From NCBI GenBank assembly GCA_036504235.1, contig DASXVN010000023.1, positions 1-38,206 on the forward strand: a DNA stretch of 38,206 bases, given 5' to 3'. The translations under genes were made by a program, and so were the position numbers. Positions 6,954 to 13,851 of this stretch are shown here, piece by piece. Under the pieces are notes generated by a model. It saw nothing but the letters and a program-made list of their open reading frames with translations, ran no database searches and was not told the DNA's origin. Position 1 is the first letter of the stretch, and each line of letters begins with the position of its first letter. The stretch comes from Zipacnadum sp036504235 (GTDB lineage: Bacteria; Armatimonadota; Zipacnadia; Zipacnadales; Zipacnadaceae).

Positions 6954-8339
6954 ATGAACCGTCGCTGGCTGGCCCTTGCGGGCTGCCTCTTGCTTATCCT
7001 GCAGACAGGAGTCGTTTTCGCCATGACCGTAAATGTATTCGGACCATATTCGCCGGAACCCTCGGGGCCGCGGTCGCATGACGTGGTCTTCTACGCCGAG
7101 AACCAGCCGAACTTTCTTTTTGACCACGGCAGTTCGGTAGTCATCACCTGCCAGTCGATCAAGCGCCCGCAGCACCTGACGTGGTCGCTGAGCCGCAACC
7201 TGATCCGCACCCCGTTCCTCAGCGGGGAGGCCGATCCGCGGCTGGATGACAGCTTCCGCCTGGAAGTGCCCACCGCCGCCTTGCGCCCCGGCTTCTATGA
7301 GCTGCACGTCAAGCTCATCTACACCGCCACGCAGAGCGCCGAGGCGGTCACCGCCTTCGGCTGGAAGATCAACGAGGAGCCGGTCATTACCTATGTGCCG
7401 CGCGACTTCATGGAGTTCTGGCAGGGCGAACTCAAGAAGATGGCGGACGTGCCGCTGGACCTGAAGATTGAGAAGGTCGGGGTCCTGAGCGACGCCGAGG
7501 TCTGTAAGTACAATCTCGAGCACGCCAGCCTGGTCGAGTATCCCGATCCGGCCGGCGAGAAGGTCAAGGAAGTGGAGCTGTACAAGGTGAATTTCGCCGG
7601 CGCTAACGGCACCCGGGTCTACGCCTGGGTGGCCAAGCCGGTCGGCCCCGGGCCCTTCCCCACCATGCTGGTGCTGCCCGGCGCGGGCACCGGCCCCCGG
7701 CCCCAGCCGCTGGAGCACGCCCGGCACGGCTACGTGGCCATGGAAGTGCAGATGCACAACCAGCCGGTGGATATGGCCCGGGAGAAGTACCCGCCCACCA
7801 CGGCCGACGACTACAGCGGTCCCCGGACGCTGGACGAGTACCACGTGTACCTCAACGCGGTGCGGGCCGTCACCGCGATCTGCGCCTGCCCCGGCGCGGA
7901 CCCGAGCCGCTTGGTCACCATGGGCGGCAGCCAGGGCGGACGCCTGAGCATCGTGGTTCCGGCGCTGTGCCCGCAGGTGAAGGCGACCATTCCGCACATC
8001 GCGCACTTCGCCTACATGCCGTGGCTGCGCTGGACCGAGCGAATGAACCTCGCCAAGGAGTCGGGCGAGGCGGGCTTCACCGCTAAGGACCTGCTCCGCA
8101 ACGACCAGACCCGGGCCGAAGGGTACTTCGACATTCTCAACTTCGCGCCGTACATCAAGTGCCCGGTGTACATGGACTCCGGCCTGATTGATGGCGCCTC
8201 GCCGCCGACCGGCTGCTTTGCGGTCTACCGGGCGCTGAACTGCCCCAAGACGATGTCACCGCTGCCCAACAAGGCGCACGACAACAGCCCGTGTTTCGAC
8301 CGCGCCGCCTGGCGGTGGCTGGACAAGCTGCTCAAGTAG
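6954..8339 (+). CDS. Secreted acetyl-ester hydrolase, CE7/AXE1-like
   Basis: A 461-residue protein with a signal peptide (MNRRWLALAGCLLLILQTGVVFA). Residues about 25-130 form a beta-sandwich-like extension, followed by an alpha/beta hydrolase domain like acetyl xylan esterase. The nucleophile is Ser326 in GGSQGG, the acid probably Asp413 in GLIDGASPP, and the base probably His442 in NKAHDN. CE7 enzymes remove acetyl groups from xylo-oligosaccharides and similar esters, so a periplasmic or surface role in plant-polymer use is likely. The HDN around the histidine replaces the common GHE. ATG 6954 is preferred because AAGGA lies ten bases upstream and the signal peptide starts there. A strong terminator follows. 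Confidence 0.85.
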   Translation: MNRRWLALAGCLLLILQTGVVFAMTVNVFGPYSPEPSGPRSHDVVFYAENQPNFLFDHGSSVVITCQSIKRPQHLTWSLSRNLIRTPFLSGEADPRLDDSFRLEVPTAALRPGFYELHVKLIYTATQSAEAVTAFGWKINEEPVITYVPRDFMEFWQGELKKMADVPLDLKIEKVGVLSDAEVCKYNLEHASLVEYPDPAGEKVKEVELYKVNFAGANGTRVYAWVAKPVGPGPFPTMLVLPGAGTGPRPQPLEHARHGYVAMEVQMHNQPVDMAREKYPPTTADDYSGPRTLDEYHVYLNAVRAVTAICACPGADPSRLVTMGGSQGGRLSIVVPALCPQVKATIPHIAHFAYMPWLRWTERMNLAKESGEAGFTAKDLLRNDQTRAEGYFDILNFAPYIKCPVYMDSGLIDGASPPTGCFAVYRALNCPKTMSPLPNKAHDNSPCFDRAAWRWLDKLLK

Positions 8340-8364
8340 CGCTATTCTTAGCGTCAGTCCCCTC

Positions 8365-8398
8365 AGCCCGCGGGCCGGACGGTCCGCGGGCTTTTTCT
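8365..8398 (+). terminator. Intrinsic terminator after the esterase
   Basis: AGCCCGCGG (8365-8373) pairs with CCGCGGGCT (8384-8392) and is followed by a TTTTTCTT tract. It separates the esterase from the amino-sugar genes, which begin 20 bases later. Confidence 0.9.
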
Positions 8399-8417
8399 TG
8401 ACGCGCGGGAGTGACGA

Positions 8418-9368
8418 ATGGCCGAAACTGACTTCTTCATGGGCCTGGACGGCGGCGGCAGCAAGACGGCAGCGGTGCTGCTGGACGGCAGCGGCCGCCG
8501 GCTCGCGGAGGCCCGAGCGGGGCGGTCGGCGATTGTCGCCGCCCCCTGCGCCGAGTCGTGCGCGGTGCTCGCCGGCGTGGCGCAGAGCCTCTGCGACCAG
8601 GCCGGCGTCACCAGGGCCCAGATCACCGGCGTGGGTCTGGGGCTGAACGGAATAGACTTCGCCGACGAATTCGACCTGCAGCACCGGGCGCTGGCCGCCT
8701 GCCTGGGCGTGCCCGGGGAGCGGCTGACCCTGGTCAACGATGGGATCGCGGCGCTGTGGGGCGCCTTTCCCGCCGAGCGCGCGGCCATCGTGCAGCACGG
8801 CTCGGGGCTGACCAGCGCCTACCGGACCACCTGGGGCCAGGAGCGCATGTTCGACAACGTGGACGCCGGGCAGATTTTCGACCTGCGCCGGGCCCTGACC
8901 GCCGCGGTGGCGCGGATGATTGACGGCCGCCGCCCCCCCACCCCGCTGAAAGAAGCCACCTTGCGTCTGTACGGCGTGGAGGACGAGGCCCTCTACCACG
9001 AACTGGTCTTCCGGGGGCGGATTCCCCGCGAGAAGCGGCTGCGGGGCCACCAACTGGTCTTTGCCGCCTGGCCGGAGGGCGATCCGGTGGCCGCGGAGTT
9101 GGTGGAGGCGGCGCTGGCCGATTACGCGTGCCTGGCGGGCGCGCTGCTGGCCCGGATTGGCGGCCCGGAGGCCCATCTGGCTTTCGGCGGCGGGGTGCTG
9201 CAGAGCGCGCCGGCCGCGTTCCTGGAGCGCCTGACCGCGCTGGTGCATGAGCAATATCCGGAGGCAATCGTGGGCCGCCCGCGCCTCTCCGCCGCCGAGG
9301 GAGCCGCCCTGATGGCGGCGCACCACGCCGGGGCCGACCCGGTGAGGATGTTCGCGGCGCTGGAGTAG
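8418..9368 (+). CDS. BadF/BadG-family sugar kinase (N-acetylglucosamine kinase-like)
   Basis: A 316-residue protein with the ASKHA phosphate-binding motif GLDGGGSKTAAVLLD near residue 9, a second phosphate motif IVQHGSGLTSAY near 118 and an adenosine motif LAFGGGVLQSAP near 255. The BadF/BadG/BcrA family includes N-acetylglucosamine kinases and CoA-reductase activators; the single-domain form next to sugar genes favours the kinase role. It probably makes a 6-phospho amino sugar in the cytoplasm. It is the first gene of a set with a NagB-like protein and a GH4 enzyme. Its TAG stop lies in the first bases of a GTAGGGGCGCGTT repeat. Confidence 0.8.
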   Translation: MAETDFFMGLDGGGSKTAAVLLDGSGRRLAEARAGRSAIVAAPCAESCAVLAGVAQSLCDQAGVTRAQITGVGLGLNGIDFADEFDLQHRALAACLGVPGERLTLVNDGIAALWGAFPAERAAIVQHGSGLTSAYRTTWGQERMFDNVDAGQIFDLRRALTAAVARMIDGRRPPTPLKEATLRLYGVEDEALYHELVFRGRIPREKRLRGHQLVFAAWPEGDPVAAELVEAALADYACLAGALLARIGGPEAHLAFGGGVLQSAPAAFLERLTALVHEQYPEAIVGRPRLSAAEGAALMAAHHAGADPVRMFAALE

Positions 9369-9590
9369 GGGCGCGTTGGGCGGAGCGGTAGCGGCGGCCG
9401 GCCTCACCCCCGGCCCCTCTCCGTGCACTTGAGTACAAGTGCCGCAGGAGAGGGGAGAACGACGGACGGCCGTTTCCCCGTAGGGGCGCGTTTGGCGGAG
9501 TGAAACGGAGCCACACACGCCCGTTCGCTAGCGCCTGGTTAGCCCATGGGTAGCGGAGGCCCGGTCGGGCGAGACGCCGGACCTACCGAC
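9365..9590. repeat. Composite repeat island between kinase and nagB-like gene
   Basis: Two GTAGGGGCGCGTT repeats (9365-9387 and 9480-9497) flank a CCTCACCCCCGGCCCCTCTC hairpin (9402-9455). The loop of that hairpin holds another perfect stem, GCACTTG/CAAGTGC (9425-9442). A GGCGAGACGCC-family copy follows at 9563-9590. No gene is visible in the gap. Confidence 0.75.
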
Positions 9591-9619
9591 GACAAAGGCA
9601 ACTAGAACCGAGGCAGAAC

Positions 9620-10426
9620 ATGCGTCAATCAACTCTGGGCACTCCCGCTCATGCGGTACCGGTCGAGGTCTACCCCGACCCGGTGGCGCTGGGGGAGGCC
9701 CTGGCCGGAATCATCTTGCGCGGTGTTGCAGCGGCGAGCCGGGAGGGGCGGCGGTACCTGCTGGGCTGCCCCGGCGGCCGCAGCGCGGTGAGCACCTACG
9801 AGGCCCTGGGGGCGCAGGCCGCCGACCTGTCGGGGCTGGTCATCGTCATGATGGACGAGTACCTGGTCCCCGGCCCCGGGGGGCTGGTGAATTGCCCGGC
9901 GGAGGCGCACAATAGCTGCCACCGCTTCGCCGCGGAGATCATCCGGGGGAATCTGAACCGGCGCCTGGACCCGGCGCGGCAGCTTCCCGCCGACCAGGTC
10001 TGGTTCCCCGACCCGGCCGACCCGGCCGCCTACGAGGAGCGCCTTAGGGAGGCGGGCGGGATTGATCTGTTCATCCTCGCCAGCGGCGCGAGCGACGGGC
10101 ACGTGGCCTTCAACCCGCCCGGCACGCCCGCCGACGCGCTGACCGGCGTGGTCCGCCTGGCCGAGAGCACGCGGCGCGACAACATGGTCACCTTCCCCGA
10201 TTTCACCGACCTGAGCGAGGTGCCAGGCTATGGCGTCACCGTGGGTCTGGGCACCATCGCGGGCCAGTCGCGGCAAGCGGTGCTGATCGCCCACGGGCCG
10301 GACAAGCGCTACGCGGTAAGCCAACTGGCCTGCCGGGGGGAGTTCGCCCCCGACTGGCCGGCTACCATCATCTTCAACTGTCAGCAGGCTACGATTATGC
10401 TCGACGAGGCGGCTGTTTCGGGGTAG
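9620..10426 (+). CDS. nagB: Glucosamine-6-phosphate deaminase-like protein
   Basis: A 268-residue protein of the NagB/6-phosphogluconolactonase fold. Asp79-Glu80-Tyr81 in MMDEY matches the NagB LDEY motif. Asp159-Gly160-His161 in SDGHVAFNPPGTP matches the catalytic DGHIAFNEP segment, where the Asp and His open the ring and take the proton. NagB converts glucosamine-6-P to fructose-6-P and ammonia. The usual GIGxDGH reads ASGASDGH here, so the substrate may differ. GAGG at 9610-9613 sits six bases before the ATG. Its partners are the kinase upstream and the GH4 gene downstream. Its TAG stop lies in a GTAGGGGCGCGTT repeat. Confidence 0.75.
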   Translation: MRQSTLGTPAHAVPVEVYPDPVALGEALAGIILRGVAAASREGRRYLLGCPGGRSAVSTYEALGAQAADLSGLVIVMMDEYLVPGPGGLVNCPAEAHNSCHRFAAEIIRGNLNRRLDPARQLPADQVWFPDPADPAAYEERLREAGGIDLFILASGASDGHVAFNPPGTPADALTGVVRLAESTRRDNMVTFPDFTDLSEVPGYGVTVGLGTIAGQSRQAVLIAHGPDKRYAVSQLACRGEFAPDWPATIIFNCQQATIMLDEAAVSG

Positions 10427-10485
10427 GGGCGCGTTTTGCGGAGCGGAGCGGAGCAACACCCGCCCCTACAACGGCAACGACGACG
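10423..10485. repeat. Hairpin repeat starting in the nagB-like stop codon
   Basis: GTAGGGGCG (10423-10431) pairs with CGCCCCTAC (10461-10469). The loop has a GCGGAGCGGAGCGGAGC tandem. AACGGCAACGACGACGG words follow. The first TAG is the stop of the preceding gene. Confidence 0.75.
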
Positions 10486-10514
10486 GAAGCTGTACCAAGC
10501 CAGGAGGTTACGCT

Positions 10515-11795
10515 ATGCCCACAGGAATCACGATTCTGCTGGTCGGGGCGGGAAGCTCGTACACCCCGGAGCTGATTGATGGGCTGCTCAGCCGGCCCGC
10601 GGACCAGTACCCGGTGCGCGAAATTCGGATGCAAGACCCGAACGCGGAGCGCCGCGGCATCATGGCCGGGCTGGCGGAGCGGATGATCGCCGCCTCCGGG
10701 CGCGAGATTACCGTCCGGCAGGGGGCGGAGTTGGTCCCGCTGCTGGCGGGCGTGGACTTCGTCATCACCCAGATTCGCGTCGGGGGCATGGACGCGCGCT
10801 ACCTCGATGAGAGCATCCCGATGAAGTACGGCTGCCTGGGCCAGGAAACCACCGGCGCAGGCGGCATGTTCAAGGCGCTGCGCACCATTCCGCCGATGCT
10901 GGAGATCGCCCGGGCGGTGGAGCGAGAGGCGCCGCAGGCCTTCATTCTCAACTACACCAACCCCAGCGGCATCATCACCGAGGCGGTGTGCCGGCATACC
11001 GGGGCGCGCTTCGTGGGGCTGTGCGCGGGGATTCCGGGAATTCAGGCCAAGGCCGCGGAGCTGCTGCAGGACCGCTTCGGCGAGGTGCGCAGCTACTGCG
11101 TGGGGCTCAACCACCTGGGCTTCATCCACCGGTTTGTGGCCGGCGAGCAGGACATCACCGCGGCGGCGCTCGCGCGGCTCCTGGAGCTGACCAGCCAGGA
11201 CGACGAGCACGCCGGGCTGTGCGCGCCGGAGTATATCCGAGTGTTCAACGCGGTGCCGATCATGTATCTGCCCTACTACCTCCACCGGCGCCAGAAGCTG
11301 GCCGAGTGGCAGGCCAAGGGCCAGACGCGCGCCCAGGAGATCATGGAGATCGAGCGGAGCATCTTCGCCGAGGCCGCAGACCCCGCGACCACCAGCAAGC
11401 CGGAGGCGCTGACCAAGCGCGGCGGCGGCGGCTACGCGAACGTGACCTTCCCGATGCTCCACGCGATCCTGCACGACACCGGGGAGGAGATCGCCTGCAC
11501 CGTGCCTAACCGCGGGACGGTGGCGGACCTGCCCGCGGAGGCCTGCGTCGAGGTGGTCTGCCGCACGGGTCGGGAGGGCCCCGCGCCGCTGCCGGTGGGC
11601 GAGATTCCCCTGGCCTACCGGGGCCTGGTGCAGGCGGTCAAGGCCTACGAGACGCTAACCGTGGAGGCGGCGGTCACCCAGAGCCGCGACCGGGTGATCG
11701 AGGCGCTAGTCAACCATCCGCTGGTCGGCGACCTGGACACGATTGAGCCGATGGTGGATGAACTGCTGGCCGCGCACGGGCTGGAGTACCACTAG
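10515..11795 (+). CDS. GH4 family 6-phospho-glycosidase
   Basis: A 426-residue protein of glycoside hydrolase family 4. The N-terminal Rossmann motif LLVGAGSSYTPELIDGLL binds NAD. NYTNPSG starts at residue 146. The metal ligands typical of the family are Cys170 (GLCAGIPG) and His200 (GLNHLGF). GH4 enzymes need NAD and a divalent metal and cleave 6-phospho-alpha- or beta-glycosides by a redox elimination; the sequence looks closest to 6-phospho-beta-glucosidases. With the kinase and deaminase it suggests breakdown of a phosphorylated amino-sugar disaccharide. No PTS, ABC transporter or deacetylase is present. AGGAGG seven bases upstream fixes the start. The stop overlaps that of the convergent gene. 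Confidence 0.88.
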   Translation: MPTGITILLVGAGSSYTPELIDGLLSRPADQYPVREIRMQDPNAERRGIMAGLAERMIAASGREITVRQGAELVPLLAGVDFVITQIRVGGMDARYLDESIPMKYGCLGQETTGAGGMFKALRTIPPMLEIARAVEREAPQAFILNYTNPSGIITEAVCRHTGARFVGLCAGIPGIQAKAAELLQDRFGEVRSYCVGLNHLGFIHRFVAGEQDITAAALARLLELTSQDDEHAGLCAPEYIRVFNAVPIMYLPYYLHRRQKLAEWQAKGQTRAQEIMEIERSIFAEAADPATTSKPEALTKRGGGGYANVTFPMLHAILHDTGEEIACTVPNRGTVADLPAEACVEVVCRTGREGPAPLPVGEIPLAYRGLVQAVKAYETLTVEAAVTQSRDRVIEALVNHPLVGDLDTIEPMVDELLAAHGLEYH

Positions 11796-12616
11796 GGGGC
11801 CCGCACGGCGTCGGCGGCGCAGCGAAAGCCGGTGTCACTGCAAGTGGCGAGCAGGCCCTCGAAGGCGCGGTAGGAGCAACGGCACTGCCGCGGGCCGTAA
11901 CCATACGCGCCCCCGCGGAGAATCCCTCGCGGCTCCCCAAGCGGCCAGCCCCAGGGATAGCGATCCTGCTGGACGTCCTCCACCCACTCCCAGACGTTGC
12001 CGGCCATATCCTCCGCGCCAAACAGGCTGACGCCGAGCGGGAAGCTGCCGCCCGGCTGCTTGCGGCCCGGGAGCAGGGCGCAGCTCGTCCCGTCGCGGGG
12101 CGGCGGGGCGGTCGCGCGGTCGGTCACGTTGGCGCACTCCGGCCGGAACTCATTGCCCCAGGGGTAGAATCGACCGTCAGTCCCTCGCGCCCCCTTCTCC
12201 CACTCCGCGCCGGTCGGCAAGCGCTTGTGCACCGCCCGCGCGTAGGCCTGGGCCTCGGACTTGAGCACGTGGGTGGCGGGCAGGTCCGCCTCGCCGGGCG
12301 GGAACTGGTGCGTGGGGAAGACCGCCGCGAACTGGCGGTTGGTAACCTCCAGGCGGTCCAGGTAGAAGGCGGGGAGCCAGGCGCGGCGCAGGGGCCCCTC
12401 GCCGGGGTCGTTCTCGGGGTCATCGGTCCCGATCAGAAAGCGCCCGGCGGGCACGAAGACCATCCCCTCCGGCGGCGGCGCGTAGGCGCGAGTCTCAAGA
12501 TAGAGGCGATACAGGACCCTTCCGCCCAGGGCGGCAGCCGCCAGCACCACGACCGAGACTAGCAGCCCCAGCACCCACCCGCGGAAATTGCCCCGACGAG
12601 AGGAGAGGTAGCTCAT
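11792..12616 (-). CDS. Membrane-anchored FGE/SUMF1-domain protein
   Basis: A 274-residue protein with one N-terminal membrane segment (residues about 14-36) and a formylglycine-generating-enzyme-type domain (about 48-270). The domain starts MVFVPAGRFLIGTDD and includes LDRLEVTNRQFA, RLPTGAEWEKGARG, YPWGN, DMAGNVWEWVED, ILRGGAYG and the end motif DTGFRCA. True FGE oxidises a sulfatase cysteine to formylglycine using a Cys pair. Here the region reads RQCRCSYR with different spacing, so catalysis is doubtful. The Shine-Dalgarno sequence is weak. It lies 45 bases after the SDR gene on the same strand. No sulfatase is in the window. Confidence 0.85.
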   Translation of the reverse strand: MSYLSSRRGNFRGWVLGLLVSVVVLAAAALGGRVLYRLYLETRAYAPPPEGMVFVPAGRFLIGTDDPENDPGEGPLRRAWLPAFYLDRLEVTNRQFAAVFPTHQFPPGEADLPATHVLKSEAQAYARAVHKRLPTGAEWEKGARGTDGRFYPWGNEFRPECANVTDRATAPPPRDGTSCALLPGRKQPGGSFPLGVSLFGAEDMAGNVWEWVEDVQQDRYPWGWPLGEPRGILRGGAYGYGPRQCRCSYRAFEGLLATCSDTGFRCAADAVRAP

Positions 12617-12661
12617 AATCCGAGGACGACACAGACCTGGCTTTCGGTTCGGCAGGAGGCA

Positions 12662-13480
12662 CTAGCGCCGGGCGGAGGAGCGCAGGAGCATTCGCGCCAG
12701 ACCGTAGTGCAGCCAGGGGCGCGGCAGCCAGCGGGTGAGCCAGTTGAGTTGCCAGGCGTCCGCCCCGACGCTGTAGCGCCAGGCCGGAGAGCGGCGGTTC
12801 ATCACCCGGAGGATCGCCTGCGCCACGGCCTCGGGGGGCGCGGCTTTGTCCCAGGCGTGGGCATAGCGCTCGGTGTAGTGCTCCCGCAGGAGCGCGTAGG
12901 CCTCCAGAGAAACCGCGGTCCACTGGGCGTTCTCCAGGAAGCTGGTGCGGACCAGCCCCGGCTGCACCAGGGCGACGCGGACCCCAAACCCCCGCACTTC
13001 CAGGCGCAGGGCCTCCGTGTACGTCTCCAGCGCGGCTTTGCTGGCGCAGTACATCCCCTCGAAGGGCACGCCCAGGAGCGCCGCGGCGGAACTGACGTTG
13101 AGAATCAAGCCGGAGCCCTGCGCGCGCATCACCGGCAGGACCGCGCTCACCAGGCGATGCGGCCCCAGCAGGTTGACCTCCAGCAGGGACCGGGCCTCCT
13201 CGGGGGTAGTCTCCTCCAGGGGGCCCAGCACGCCGAAACCGGCGTTATTGACCAGCACGTCGAGCCTCCCGGCCTGCTCCACGACGGCAGAGACGCAGGC
13301 GGCTACCGAGGCGGGGGAGGTGACATCCAGAGGCAGCAACTCGAAACCCTGCGAGGCGGGCGGATCGGGCCGGAAAATGGCGGCAAAGACCCGGCAACCA
13401 TGCCGGGCCAGGAGTCTGGCGGTGGCCCAGCCGATGCCCGAGTCAGCGCCGGTGATCAAGACGGTGCGAGGCGGCTTCAT
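12662..13480 (-). CDS. SDR family oxidoreductase
   Basis: A 272-residue classical short-chain dehydrogenase. The cofactor motif TGADSGIG spans residues 10-17, NNAG is at 78-81, the catalytic Ser is near 130 and the Tyr144-x3-Lys148 pair is in MYCASKAA. LVQPGLVRTSF follows. The substrate is not predictable; the extended C-terminus with basic residues is common in SDRs acting on retinol- or sterol-like lipids. It sits between a small membrane protein (36 bases upstream) and the FGE-domain gene, probably in one minus-strand transcript. Confidence 0.88.
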   Translation of the reverse strand: MKPPRTVLITGADSGIGWATARLLARHGCRVFAAIFRPDPPASQGFELLPLDVTSPASVAACVSAVVEQAGRLDVLVNNAGFGVLGPLEETTPEEARSLLEVNLLGPHRLVSAVLPVMRAQGSGLILNVSSAAALLGVPFEGMYCASKAALETYTEALRLEVRGFGVRVALVQPGLVRTSFLENAQWTAVSLEAYALLREHYTERYAHAWDKAAPPEAVAQAILRVMNRRSPAWRYSVGADAWQLNWLTRWLPRPWLHYGLARMLLRSSARR

Positions 13481-13516
13481 ATACTGACTATCCAGACGGG
13501 GCGGGGCCGGGAGGGT

Positions 13517-13753
13517 TCAGTACCGGGGCCGTTTCGGGGCAATGAGCAGGTAGGCAATCGCGCCCAGGGGTCCAGTGGCGCCGATGATGGAAAACCAGAT
13601 CGCCCGCCCGGCGCAGCCTAGGTAGGGATTGAACAAGCAAGCCAACTGCGCCCACAGCCACAACCCCGTCAGGAACAAGGCGAACAACAGCAGAACAACC
13701 TGAGCGCCAGGCGGCGCGTGCATCAGTTGGTCAACGGCAGCGTTGGGAGGCAT
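13517..13753 (-). CDS. Small two-helix membrane protein, PLDc_N-like
   Basis: A 78-residue protein with two hydrophobic segments (about 19-40 and 53-71) and the ending GPLGAIAYLLIAPKRP. This resembles the short PLDc_N membrane domain found at the start of cardiolipin synthases and as stand-alone proteins. The similarity is by eye. It is probably the first gene of the minus-strand set with the SDR and FGE-domain genes. The only Shine-Dalgarno candidate is distant, so the start is less certain. Confidence 0.65.
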   Translation of the reverse strand: MPPNAAVDQLMHAPPGAQVVLLLFALFLTGLWLWAQLACLFNPYLGCAGRAIWFSIIGATGPLGAIAYLLIAPKRPRY

Positions 13754-13785
13754 GAGGTGTGTTTCTCCGTTGCGGCGCGGCTCCC

Positions 13786-13814
13786 TTCAGTCCTCATGGG
13801 GAAAGTGTTATACT
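13786..13814 (+). promoter_or_regulatory. Extended -10 promoter for leuS
   Basis: TGTTATACT at 13806-13814 gives an extended -10 element (TG, one base, TATACT). The -35 position, TTCAGT at 13786-13791, is weak, which is normal for extended -10 promoters. The start is predicted near 13821, leaving a leader of about 30 nt. Confidence 0.6.
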
Positions 13815-13851
13815 CTCCCCCACTATCTGTCTTTCCGGGAGGCCTTTTACT

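Noticed and set aside
9620..10426. 6-phosphogluconolactonase (Pgl) as the role of the NagB-fold gene
   Set aside because: MMDEY and DGHVAFN fit the deaminase branch, and the neighbours are amino-sugar genes; Pgl is not fully excluded.
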